64,000 bases of DNA from Deltaproteobacteria bacterium (GTDB lineage: Bacteria > Myxococcota_A > Polyangia > DRWM01 > JAAZOP01): the NCBI GenBank assembly GCA_016218765.1, contig JACRCZ010000153.1:42692-106691 (forward strand), written 5' to 3'. The notes beneath the pieces are model-generated. The model saw nothing but the letters and a program-made list of their open reading frames with translations. It was not told the DNA's origin and made no database searches. The first letter of the stretch is position 1, and each line of letters begins with the position of its first letter. The translations under genes were made by a program, and so were the position numbers. This document shows positions 42,182-50,381 of this stretch, in pieces.

Positions 42182-43003
42182 TTACCGCTCGGGCTCGGCG
42201 GTCAGGAGCAACACAACGGCGGTCGCATGGTCGTGCGTTTTCGGGGCGAGCGAAGCGAGCTCCCGAGCCGCCGAGTCCAGGTTTTCGGCCGCGCGCGGCA
42301 GGATCTCGTTCATCTCGGACTCCGCGCGCCACACGCCGTCGCTGCAGAGGGCCACGACGTCCCCGGCCGTCACCGCCACCAGTCGCCGATCGACCGTCAC
42401 GCGCTCCTCGAACCCGAGCAGCCGCGTGGACACCGTTCGATGAACGCCGTCGGGGTCCAGATGCGGGGCGATCGTATCCAACATGTGATCGGGGAGAAGC
42501 AGCTCCGGCGAACGGTCGCGGACGAGGTAGGCGCGCGAGCCGCCCACCTGGCGAACCTCGAGTCCATGGCCGGTGAGGTGAACTGCCGTCAGCGAGGTGG
42601 TGAAGTGCACGAAGGTGGCAACTTCGCGGTGCAGCCGAGTGCGCGCGACCTCGATCCCGGCGCGGTGGAGGCCATCCAGGCCCGGTGCGCGGCGAGAAAG
42701 CCGCGTCCACATGTCGTGGCACGAGAAGAGGAACTCGCCGGCGGCGTCGAACCCGTCGTCGAGCGTTCCGCCCGGAGCGGAGGAACGCTCGTGAAAGAGC
42801 CGCAGAGCCTCGTCCAGACCCACCGGCGCGTGGTAGCCCCCGTAGCTGGGCCCCTGAGCATCGGCCAGACACGCGAGACCGGCGTCGGCGTCGACGAGAA
42901 CCCGATCGTCGTACCAATCCTCCGGGCGACGCGGACCGGGCCGCGGTCGACCGCACTGGGCAAAGCGGAAGTGACGAGGACGAGCGACGGTCATGCCCGC
43001 CAT
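42182..43003 (-). CDS. PP2C-like protein phosphatase (atypical metal site)
   Basis: A 273-residue protein. I prefer the ATG at 43003 (GAGG just upstream); GTG 43012 and ATG 42994 are alternatives. PP2C-like landmarks occur in order: RVLVDADAGLACLADAQGPSYGGYH replaces the usual DGMGG motif I (split here for length at GLACLADAQG), then TAVHLTGHGLEVRQVGGSRAYLV, VTAGDVVALCSDGVW, and the final THDHATAVVLLL. In motif I the second metal Asp pattern ADGMGGH is changed to ADAQGPS, so metal binding may be altered. It could reverse Ser/Thr kinase signalling. It is tail-to-tail with the integrase remnant. Confidence 0.65.
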   Translation of the reverse strand: MAGMTVARPRHFRFAQCGRPRPGPRRPEDWYDDRVLVDADAGLACLADAQGPSYGGYHAPVGLDEALRLFHERSSAPGGTLDDGFDAAGEFLFSCHDMWTRLSRRAPGLDGLHRAGIEVARTRLHREVATFVHFTTSLTAVHLTGHGLEVRQVGGSRAYLVRDRSPELLLPDHMLDTIAPHLDPDGVHRTVSTRLLGFEERVTVDRRLVAVTAGDVVALCSDGVWRAESEMNEILPRAAENLDSAARELASLAPKTHDHATAVVLLLTAEPER

Positions 43004-43510
43004 GATCCTCACGTGAAGAGTACATCACGGCGGACGGCCGCTGTCGAACTGCCTGCCGGCGCCGATGACCCCGTCGCCGCAGGCTGCCACCACACCCTCG
43101 TGGCGCTCGGCGGCATCGCCCTCCAAGCGGTGTTGCCCACACCGGATCCCGGGTCCACGCTCCACGCTTGCGCTTGGGGGCCCGTTGCCGTAAGTCTCAC
43201 TCGTGTTTCGCTCACGCGTCGTCCGCCGGCCTGGGCCGGCACCGCCGGCACCGCGGGCGCTACGCGGCGGGACGTGCTTGGAGGAGCCATCCTCGGGATG
43301 GCGGCCCGGTCCCGTCCTGCTGCTGATCGTCCCGGCCGGAGGGTGCGGCGTCCCGGGACCCCGCCTGGAAAGCGTCTGCGCCGACGGACGGCTCGACCCC
43401 GGCGACACGATCGCCCCCACTCGAGGATCGGAGACGAGCGGCCCCGGGTACCGGACTCGCGGTTCTTCATCCGTGCGATGCAACCGCGGGACAGGGAAGG
43501 GAGGAGCGCC
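43004..43510. other. Intergenic region, possibly a decayed lipoprotein gene
   Basis: A 500-bp divergent spacer. One plus frame (about 43310-43480) reads VLLLIVPAGGCGVPGPRLES then VCADGRLDPGD, which resembles a lipobox followed by the start of a DUF4215-type repeat (CGDGRLDPGE). It has no good start and does not continue, so it may be a vestige. Otherwise I see nothing definable. Confidence 0.35.
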
Positions 43511-44647
43511 ATGGGTTCGATCAGGACGGAGCCACCGGCGGGCGAGCCGGCTTCCGGTGGAGGGTCGACGGAAGCGGGCGGCGTCGCACCGGATCCCGGA
43601 ACGGTGGCATCGGGGGACCGAACCGCCCCGGCGTTCGCGGTCCCCGATGTGCCCGAGACGTTCGGGGTCGCGACTTGGGTCGTGGTCGTGGTCTTCCTGC
43701 TGTGTGCGGCGCAGGTCGTCGTGCCGGATACCCGGCCGTGGGAAGCGTCGAAGATCGGCTGGATCCGATCGGGAGCCTACGTCTTCGTGACGCTGCTCTT
43801 CACGCTCGGTCCGGCCTGGCTCTTCTGGCGTTTCGGTGGGCGGCGGCGACGGCGGGCGACGATCGCGTGCGTCGTCGGTCTCGTGTTTGCGGTGAGCGGT
43901 GTGGCGGTGGGCCGCCAACGCGCGGCCGACGAGGTCGCGGCGTGGGAGGACGTGGAGGAGGAGATGGCGGGCATCCGGTCGGAGTTGCGGCGGGTGCTGT
44001 CGCAGCAACCGGACGGCGGGCCGGTGTCGGCCTCCAGGCTGCTGGACCGCATGGCGGCAGTCTACGGCTCGTTCTCGCAACAGGTGAAGGGCGACTTCGG
44101 CCGAGCGGTGGGGGCAATGGCCGAGGTCACGCGCGAGATGGCAACTGCGATTCGGGCGAGCGAGGCGGCACTGGCGGCGTTCCTGGAAGTCGGAGGGCTG
44201 GACGTCTCGACATTCCCGGAGCAGGACTCCGTCGTGGAACGGCTGGCCCGTGTGGACGTCTTGATCGCACGACAGGCGGACCTCGACGCGCTGGTCGGCT
44301 CATGGGCCTTTCGTCTCCGCGAGACGATGCGTCAAGCGGACGTCCGCGATCGAATGATCGAACAGGTTGCCCGCGAGTTCGAGCGCGGCATGGCGCGCGG
44401 GTCGGTCGCGGAGTGGATGAAGATGGAGGCGGAAGGAGCGCGACTCATGCGGGAACTGCTCGTGCTTCTGCAGGAGCGCTGGTCGCGCTGGCGCTACGTG
44501 GCCGACGAAAACTCCGTCGAATTCGACGACGAGGAGGCGCGGCAGGAGTATGACCGGTTGACCAACGCACTCGCCGACGTCGCGCAGCACGAGGTGGACT
44601 TCCGAGCGCGTCGCGTCGAGGCACTGGCGGCCCAGCCGATGCCCTAG
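43511..44647 (+). CDS. Membrane protein with cytoplasmic/periplasmic coiled-coil domain
   Basis: A 378-residue protein starting at the ATG at 43511 (GGGAGGAGC upstream). About 55 low-complexity residues precede three hydrophobic helices (VATWVVVVVFLLCAAQVVV, VFVTLLFTLGPAWLFW, RATIACVVGLVFAVSGVAVG). The remaining 230 residues are almost entirely helical and charged (EEMAGIRSELRRVLSQQ, DVRDRMIEQVAREFERGMAR), consistent with a long coiled coil. No enzymatic motif is seen. The fold resembles membrane-anchored scaffold proteins; the role is unknown. Confidence 0.75.
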   Translation: MGSIRTEPPAGEPASGGGSTEAGGVAPDPGTVASGDRTAPAFAVPDVPETFGVATWVVVVVFLLCAAQVVVPDTRPWEASKIGWIRSGAYVFVTLLFTLGPAWLFWRFGGRRRRRATIACVVGLVFAVSGVAVGRQRAADEVAAWEDVEEEMAGIRSELRRVLSQQPDGGPVSASRLLDRMAAVYGSFSQQVKGDFGRAVGAMAEVTREMATAIRASEAALAAFLEVGGLDVSTFPEQDSVVERLARVDVLIARQADLDALVGSWAFRLRETMRQADVRDRMIEQVAREFERGMARGSVAEWMKMEAEGARLMRELLVLLQERWSRWRYVADENSVEFDDEEARQEYDRLTNALADVAQHEVDFRARRVEALAAQPMP

Positions 44648-44838
44648 GCCGAAGTTCCGCCGATTCCGCCGGTCTCCGCGCCCCGCGCTTCCTCGCGCGT
44701 CTCCAGGGGAGACAACGGCCCGTGATCCCGCCCGCCGGACGCGATCGCCCCGGTGCTTGCCAGTCCGCGCCCATCGGCGGTAGCGTCCGGGCGCGTCCGG
44801 GAAGCTCCCCGGCGCCACCGGAAAAGGAGGAACACCCC

Positions 44839-45162
44839 ATGACGAAACTGCTCGCCATCCCGTTGTTCGTCGCATCCCTCGGCTGCGCGGAGAAGGTCGA
44901 CTGCGGCAAGATGAAGGCCAAGCTCGAGGAATGCGGACCGCAGCTCGTTCGCGCGGTCGTCGCCGGCCGCGAGGAGGCCAAGGCCATCGGCGCCGTCTCC
45001 GACTCCATGCTCAAGTCGCTCCTCTCGACCGTCCTCGGACCCATCAACGAGAAGTGCGAGGCCCAGGGCGGCAAGTTCGACGACGCCAAGGCGATGAACG
45101 AGTGCCTGGGCAAGACCAGCTGCGATGAGTTCGGGGCCTGCATGGCCAAGCACGTCCACTAG
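44839..45162 (+). CDS. Small lipoprotein
   Basis: A 107-residue protein. The ATG at 44839 has a near-perfect AAAGGAGG about 10 nt upstream; the frame reaching 44722 is rejected. The signal MTKLLAIPLFVASLGC lipidates Cys16. The mature part is helical with six further Cys (DCGKMKAKLEEC, EKCEAQGG, NECLGKTSC, GACMAKHVH). It resembles small Cys-paired lipoproteins seen elsewhere in Myxococcota, with unknown function. The strong SD suggests high expression. Confidence 0.82.
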   Translation: MTKLLAIPLFVASLGCAEKVDCGKMKAKLEECGPQLVRAVVAGREEAKAIGAVSDSMLKSLLSTVLGPINEKCEAQGGKFDDAKAMNECLGKTSCDEFGACMAKHVH

Positions 45163-45239
45163 TCGCCGCCGCCACCACGAACACGACCAGCCCGATCCGC
45201 CCAGGAAGCATGCGACGTGGATCTCCGCGGTCGCCCCAG

Positions 45240-46097
45240 CTACGACGGCGATGGCGGCGGAACAGTGACCCCCGCCGGTGGTTCGGCCGGCGGCGGCCCA
45301 AGCGACGGCGCAGCGCCCGGCGGCATCAGCACGACGTCGAGCGCCGCCGAGGCGGTGGCGGGCATCCCGCGAATCGGGATGTCCTCCTCGATCGGGGTCG
45401 CCTCGACGACCAGCCGCTCGTGACGCAACGTCGCGTCGTCCGGGAATCCCGCGGCCGCGCGGCGCGCGTCCGTGGCCAGGCACTCGCCGGGACAGCGGAA
45501 CAGGTCGGGCTCCAACGGGATCCGCCCACGGGTGCCGTCCACGGTGCGCCCGATCTCCCGCCCGTCGGGACGCACGACGCGCACCACGAACCGCAACACC
45601 GCCGGCGTCGGCGCTGGGCCGGCGCCCGGCTCGCCCTGGACGGTCGTCCGACAGAGCGTGCGCACGCCGCTCGTCAATAGCGCCGTGGTCAAGCCGGCGA
45701 CGGTGAGCCCCAGGCCGGCGATCAACGAGCCGACGCCGCCAATCGCCGACAGACCGTCGACGAAGCCGGAACCGCCTCCACCCCGCGTCCCGAGGACCCC
45801 GCCGCCCGCGACCGAGAGGGCGAGACCGGGCACCAGGACTCCCACGGACGGGCCGTAGCTCGGCTCTTCGCACTCCTCGATCGCTGCTACGGGCCGGCGC
45901 ATGTCGGCGGGGAGGTCCACGGCAAGCGCGACCACCAGCTCGCCCGTCGCCGGGTCGAGGCCGCCGTCCAGCACCACCCCGGGCCGGCCGGCCCCCGCGC
46001 ACTGCCAGTCGAGGGGCTCCGCGGGCACGGTCCGTCGCACCAGCGCCGTGCAGCCGGCGCAGCCGAGAAGCAGCGCGATGCACGCACATCCTGACAT
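45240..46097 (-). CDS. Lipoprotein with glycine-rich hydrophobic centre
   Basis: A 285-residue protein. Start 46097 gives MSGCACIALLLGCAGC with candidate lipidation Cys16. A charged domain (about 25-90) is followed by a Gly/Ala/Leu stretch (about 95-150: GGVGSLIAGLGLTVAGLTTA) long enough for one or two membrane passes, then a beta-rich domain (VLRFVVRVVRPDGREIGRTV) and a Pro-rich tail. It is not a known family. The start codon overlaps the divergent small frame at 46096. Confidence 0.7.
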   Translation of the reverse strand: MSGCACIALLLGCAGCTALVRRTVPAEPLDWQCAGAGRPGVVLDGGLDPATGELVVALAVDLPADMRRPVAAIEECEEPSYGPSVGVLVPGLALSVAGGGVLGTRGGGGSGFVDGLSAIGGVGSLIAGLGLTVAGLTTALLTSGVRTLCRTTVQGEPGAGPAPTPAVLRFVVRVVRPDGREIGRTVDGTRGRIPLEPDLFRCPGECLATDARRAAAGFPDDATLRHERLVVEATPIEEDIPIRGMPATASAALDVVLMPPGAAPSLGPPPAEPPAGVTVPPPSPS

Positions 46098-46431
46098 GCC
46101 GTCAGCCAACGATCGTGAGGTTGCCCCTGCCGGCGACCCGCGTCAAGCAGTCCGCGAGCCGTCCGCCATGCGGTCGCCGAACGCCGCGCCGCGTGAGCAG
46201 CCGTCGCAGCCCCCCGCGCTGCAGCGGATCCACGGCGAGCTGGAACGGGAACGGAGGTGCGACCGGCAGCGCCGCGAGCAGCAATGGCGCGACAACCAGG
46301 CCGTGATGGTGGCCCTCCGTGCCGCCTGGGGCCTGCCGCCCATCCCCCCGCCCCAGCACGTCCCCTACGGGCTGGCCGGCCGGCGCGCTGCCGAGCGAAA
46401 GGCGGTGGGCGCGGCCCTCGGCGGATTCTGA
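46096..46431 (+). CDS. Small basic hypothetical protein
   Basis: A 111-residue frame divergent from the lipoprotein, sharing bases with its start. A disordered Pro/Ala N-terminus leads to a helical, Arg-rich C-terminal part (LQRIHGELERERRCDRQRRE, VALRAAWGLPP) that looks protein-like. No domain is recognised. The ATG at 46168 is an alternative start. It could be spurious, since the high-GC context yields long chance frames. Confidence 0.35.
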   Translation: MPSANDREVAPAGDPRQAVREPSAMRSPNAAPREQPSQPPALQRIHGELERERRCDRQRREQQWRDNQAVMVALRAAWGLPPIPPPQHVPYGLAGRRAAERKAVGAALGGF

Positions 46432-46591
46432 AGCCGCACGACGCCCGCCGCAGCGCCGCACGGAGTCCGCCGGACTCGGCGTTCGCTGGCGCTAACGGTC
46501 CGTCCGGTCCCCCGGAATTCCGCTGGCGCGCCCCGCCGCCCTGCGCTATCCCCAGCACCGCGCGGACTCGGGGGTGCCAGTGAGGCCTTCC

Positions 46592-48037
46592 ATGACTCGC
46601 ACCGCACGGCTCGCACTCGCTTCGCTCCTCGCCTTCTCCGCGACCGCCTGCGGCGAATCGTCGCCCGCCGGCGAGGACGGCGGCGATGCCCCGGATGCCG
46701 ACACGGCGGACGGCGGCGATGCCCCGGAGGCCGACCGCGCGGGCGACGCCGAAGCCGGCCTCCCGCCCACCGGCGCCTGCGGCTCGGCGCCCCACGACTG
46801 GCTGCCTCCCACGGGAATGGGCGAGATCGTCGACTTCCAGCTCGTGGACTCCTGGTCCCTGGCCGCCGGCGTGATCAACCTCGCCGTCGCGGGACTCGGA
46901 ATGTCCGCCCTCGCCGACTGCACCTACGACGTCCAGGCCTACCGCGTGCGATACGCGACCCAGGACCGCGGCGTGCGCGTCGAGTCTACCGCCGTGCTCT
47001 CCTACCCCGTGGTCGAACCGCACACGAGCGTCCCGATCGTCGTCTGGATGCACGGCACCTGCGGGTTCACCGACCTCTGCGCCCCCTCCACCGGCGACGC
47101 CGTCGACGATGTCGCCGCCAACCTCATCTTCGCGGGCCACGGCATGGCCGTCGCCGCCCCCGACTACCTCGGCATGAACGGCCTCGGCGCACCGGCCGGG
47201 TTCCTCCACCCCTACGTCGTCCCCGAGCCCACCGCGGTCGCGTCGCTCGACAGCGCCCGCGCCCTGATCCGGCTCGCCGCCGACCAGGCCCTCGACGCCG
47301 TACCCGATCCCTCCCGCACCCTCCTCTGGGGCGCCTCGGAAGGCGGCTTCGCCGCCGTGTGGAGCGACCGCTACGCCCCGCTCTACGCGCCCGAGTTGAC
47401 CGTGCTCGGCGTCGCCGCCGCGGTACCCCCGCTCGACACCCTCGGCCTCGCCCACCATGCCCTCACCGTCCTGGGACCCACCACCGGCGCCCTCGCCGCC
47501 ATGGTCGTCACCGGCAACGAGTGGTACGGCGACCTGGTCCCCCTCACGCGGTTCCTGACCGATTCGCCGCCGCTCTCGGTCGCCTCGACCTTCCCGGGCG
47601 AGCTGGCCGCAAGCTGCTCGGACTTCCCCTCCGCGTCCGAAGCGACCGCCATCGAGGACGTCTACCAGCCCTCGTTCATCGCCGCCGGCGCCGCCGAGGA
47701 CTGGGACGCCATGGATCCCTTCGGCTGTTTCCTGCGCGTCGCCACGCTCCGCGAGAGCGAAGTGCCGCGCCTCTCCGACGCCCCCGTGCTGGTCGTCGAG
47801 TCGGAGCTGGACGAGCTGGTCGTCGCGGCGCCCAACCGCGACGACGTCCCCGTGCTGTGCGACCAGGGCTACGACATCGAGTACGTGGAGTGCGCCGGCG
47901 CCGGCCACACCGACGGCGCCGTGCAGTCCCTTCCGTACCAGTGGGAGTGGCTCCAGGCCCGGCTGGCAGGCGAGCCGCTCTCCTCCCGCTGCGTCGTCAA
48001 CCCGCCGACCGATTGCACGGCCCTCGGCGCGCCGTAG
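46592..48037 (+). CDS. Alpha/beta-hydrolase (secretory lipase-like) lipoprotein
   Basis: A 481-residue lipoprotein with lipobox FSATAC (Cys20) and an Asp/Ala-rich tether. The hydrolase core has VPIVVWMHGTCGFTDLC (oxyanion HG), LLWGASEGGFAAV with nucleophile Ser249, a later PVLVVESELDELV strand with candidate Asp, and GAGHTDG with the His. This matches secretory lipase-like / cephalosporin-esterase-type hydrolases. It likely cleaves esters outside the cell. The start 46592 was chosen over GTG 46574 because it gives a compact signal. Confidence 0.85.
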   Translation: MTRTARLALASLLAFSATACGESSPAGEDGGDAPDADTADGGDAPEADRAGDAEAGLPPTGACGSAPHDWLPPTGMGEIVDFQLVDSWSLAAGVINLAVAGLGMSALADCTYDVQAYRVRYATQDRGVRVESTAVLSYPVVEPHTSVPIVVWMHGTCGFTDLCAPSTGDAVDDVAANLIFAGHGMAVAAPDYLGMNGLGAPAGFLHPYVVPEPTAVASLDSARALIRLAADQALDAVPDPSRTLLWGASEGGFAAVWSDRYAPLYAPELTVLGVAAAVPPLDTLGLAHHALTVLGPTTGALAAMVVTGNEWYGDLVPLTRFLTDSPPLSVASTFPGELAASCSDFPSASEATAIEDVYQPSFIAAGAAEDWDAMDPFGCFLRVATLRESEVPRLSDAPVLVVESELDELVVAAPNRDDVPVLCDQGYDIEYVECAGAGHTDGAVQSLPYQWEWLQARLAGEPLSSRCVVNPPTDCTALGAP

Positions 48038-48050
48038 CGCCGCCGCGATG

Positions 48051-48090
48051 GCCGCTCCCCCCACCGCTCCACCGTGCTACCGCGCCACCG
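48051..48090. repeat. CCACCGCTCCACCG tail repeat, copy 2
   Basis: CCCCCCACCGCTCCACCG followed by GTGCTACCGCGCCACCGG, in the 59-bp gap between convergent genes. Related to 38351-38387. Confidence 0.6.
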
Positions 48091-48096
48091 GCGAGG

Positions 48097-49152
48097 CTAC
48101 GCGCCGTAGCAGAAGCCGTACTCCGTGCCGTCGATGATCAACGGGGCGGGGTCGAGGTAGGCGTCGGTGAACTCGCGGCACGCGTCGCCGGACGGACACG
48201 AGCCTCCGGGGTACAGGCACCACTGGATGCACTCGTTGCCCAGACCGTCGCCGTCCGTGTCCGCGCAGAACGTGCCCAGGCGGCACTCGGTGCCGGAGCA
48301 GGCCGAGTGCGGGGCGCCGGAGCCGACGTCGGCCGTGCAGTCCGTGAGGTTCTGGTACGTCGAGCTGAGCACGAGGATCTGGCACGAGCTGCCCGACGGA
48401 CACCCCGAGTTGGTGATTGGGGAGCAAGAGTGCGAGCACATCCCGGGTCCGGAGATCAGCTCGGTGGCGGAAACGCAGACCGAGCCGGGGGCGGAACAGT
48501 CGGACTCCTCGTTGCAGAACTCCGCGCACATCTGGTCCGCGCCGCCGGCCAGGCTGAACAGCGGCCGGCAAATCGTTCCCGCCGCGCACTGCGAGTCGCT
48601 CGTGCACGAATCCGTCGAGGTCAGCAAGCCCGCCGGACCGCACTCCCTCACCAGGAGCAGCAGGTCGAGCATCGACGGGTCCGCCGTGCATTTCTGCCCT
48701 GCGGGGCAGCCGCAGTTGGGACGGAGCCCGCAGGGCGACTCGTGGCACGTGCCGGTGTCGCCCCCACCGTCGTCGGGAGGCGTGGCCCCGTCGTCCGCCC
48801 GGCCGTCGGCGTCGGCATCCGCATCGGCATCCGCATCCGCGTCGGCGGACGCGACCTCGTCGGCGCCGGTACCGTCGTCGTGCGATGTGGCGTCCGCGTC
48901 GGCAGGAGCCTCCCGGCGACAGTCGGCGTCGCAGCCGTCGCCCGGAAGGCGGTTGCGGTCGTCGCACTCCTCGCCCGTGGACCGATCCACGCACCCGTCG
49001 CCGCACTGCGGTCGCAGCGTGGGACATCCCGGCGGCGGGATGTACGGCGTGTCGGCCTGCTGCGCGCAGCCGCTCGCGCCGAACAGCGCGAAAGCGAGAG
49101 GAACGGCCGGGAGCAGGGTCCGGGCGACCACCCGATGCGTCATGCCGATCAT
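48097..49152 (-). CDS. Cys-rich lipoprotein with DUF4215-like repeat
   Basis: A 351-residue protein. The ATG at 49152 has AGGAGGGAACG directly upstream. The lipobox is GASGC (Cys29). A DUF4215-type repeat (GEECDDRNRLPGDGCDADC) is followed by an Asp/Ala tether that is a run of DADADA. The C-terminal 200 residues contain about 20 Cys in repeats such as CTSDSQCAAGTICRPLF and CNEESDCSAPGSVCVS. The C-terminus EYGFCYGA resembles the ending of the neighbour at 49194 (THYGYCRS), so the two are probably paralogous in this part. It is the second gene of a two-gene operon, 41 bp after the first. Confidence 0.82.
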   Translation of the reverse strand: MIGMTHRVVARTLLPAVPLAFALFGASGCAQQADTPYIPPPGCPTLRPQCGDGCVDRSTGEECDDRNRLPGDGCDADCRREAPADADATSHDDGTGADEVASADADADADADADADGRADDGATPPDDGGGDTGTCHESPCGLRPNCGCPAGQKCTADPSMLDLLLLVRECGPAGLLTSTDSCTSDSQCAAGTICRPLFSLAGGADQMCAEFCNEESDCSAPGSVCVSATELISGPGMCSHSCSPITNSGCPSGSSCQILVLSSTYQNLTDCTADVGSGAPHSACSGTECRLGTFCADTDGDGLGNECIQWCLYPGGSCPSGDACREFTDAYLDPAPLIIDGTEYGFCYGA

Positions 49153-49193
49153 CGTTCCCTCCTCCGGCGCGATCTAGCAGGCCGGGACCTCCG

Positions 49194-49913
49194 TCAGCTC
49201 CTGCAATACCCGTAATGGGTCTCGCCGCCGTTCGTGTACGGCGTGCACGCGACGGCGCTCGCGCAGGGATGCGCGTCGTCGCAGGCGGGGAAGCAGAACA
49301 AGCCGTCGGAGAACACCGTGCAGGAATGGAACGGAGCGCAGTCGCCGCTGTCCACGCAGGCCGCCCACGAGAGGCCGTCACCCGCGGGAGCGCAGACGGG
49401 AGCCCTCCCGTCGCCGAAGGTCGTGGCCCGGTAGCATGCCTGCCCCGCGCCGCAACCGTCCTCGAACAGCGCGCAGGTCAACGCGCACACCCCGGTCGTG
49501 TCGGAGCCCGCCAACGGCAGGCACAGGCTCCCCGCGTCGCAGTCCCCGTGGGCGTGGCAGTACGGAAGGCACTGGAGCTGCTGGGGGTACGAACGAGGCA
49601 TGTTCAACGAGGTGCAATGCAGACCTGCGGCGCAGGTGTCGTAGCCGACCTCGTCGTCGATGCGCCCGCAGGTCTCGCGCTCGGCCTGCGAGCCGTAGAA
49701 GCTCCAGCACCGGGTGTACGGACCGGCGCTTCCGCCGTCCACCAGGATGCAGCGTTGGGTCGCCTCCCCGCAGTCCTGGGCCACGGCGTCGCATTCGTCG
49801 AGCGAGCCGCGGGCGTCGTCCTCGGGACAAGCCGCCGACACGGCGGCGACCGCCGCAACCAGGCAAGCGAAGAAGCGGCCGGTCCACGACCTGTCGTTCG
49901 TTCGATGGTTCAT
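49194..49913 (-). CDS. Cys-rich lipoprotein, paralogous to the downstream gene
   Basis: A 239-residue protein. Start 49913 gives a signal with lipobox VSAAC (Cys29); the frame to 49949 has an unlikely leader. The mature part has about 20 Cys in units such as CHAHGDCDAGSLCLP and CALFEDGCGAGQACYR, the same spacing as in the 48097 protein, and ends GETHYGYCRS. It is probably a disulphide-stabilised surface protein. It is transcribed first, followed by 48097. Confidence 0.8.
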   Translation of the reverse strand: MNHRTNDRSWTGRFFACLVAAVAAVSAACPEDDARGSLDECDAVAQDCGEATQRCILVDGGSAGPYTRCWSFYGSQAERETCGRIDDEVGYDTCAAGLHCTSLNMPRSYPQQLQCLPYCHAHGDCDAGSLCLPLAGSDTTGVCALTCALFEDGCGAGQACYRATTFGDGRAPVCAPAGDGLSWAACVDSGDCAPFHSCTVFSDGLFCFPACDDAHPCASAVACTPYTNGGETHYGYCRS

Positions 49914-50088
49914 TCCCGGTTCAGGGCCCCCCGATGGAGTGCCATGCAACCGCCCGTTGCCGGCGAATCTCCAACACGCCCTCCACCTTGGCGCGCGGCG
50001 TCGCGTTCGTCAAGTGCGGTCAACGAGTGGCCCCGGCCGCCGGCCCGCCCGGACGCCGGCGGCGTCGCCGACCCGAATGGCCGGACCG

Positions 50089-50277
50089 TCACCACAGATC
50101 CATCAGCTGCCCCGGGCCGGCCGCCGGATCCCCGGCATCCGGCGTCCGCGCGCCGGAAAGTCCCGCCAGCCGGCCCTCCACCTTCTCGGGTGGCATGCCC
50201 AGTGTTTCCAGCAGCTCGCCCATGCGCACCTGCTGCGTCGCGACGTCCTCCGCGCCGGCCGCCCTGATGCTCCCCAT
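50089..50277 (-). CDS. Small hypothetical protein
   Basis: A 62-residue frame starting MGSIRAAGAEDVATQQVRMG, with an amphipathic helix (GELLETLGMPPEKVEGRLA) and the tail GPGQLMDLW. The composition is more balanced than chance frames here, and it has its own start in a divergent spacer. No family is recognised. A real small protein is plausible but not proven. Confidence 0.4.
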   Translation of the reverse strand: MGSIRAAGAEDVATQQVRMGELLETLGMPPEKVEGRLAGLSGARTPDAGDPAAGPGQLMDLW

Positions 50278-50381
50278 CGTCGGTCTCGTGAACGCCCGAC
50301 CGAACGCCCAGCCGGTATCACTTGACCGCCGCCGCCGCGCGGGTCACGCTCACAGCAGCCGGGGGGAGGCGAAGGAGGTCC

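Noticed and set aside
43021..43140. Minus-strand RCC1-like repeat
   Set aside because: Only a weak resemblance (short Gly/Ala phrase) and no flanking repeats.
43203..43790. Frame with a CADGRLDPGD phrase as an active lipoprotein gene
   Set aside because: No good start, no continuation of the Cys repeat, and it runs into the membrane-protein gene in another frame.
40538..44700. CCGCGCTTCCTCGCGCG shared by 40.5 kb and 44.7 kb as a mobile element
   Set aside because: About 17 bp of GC-rich sequence without further homology; chance or a very short repeat.
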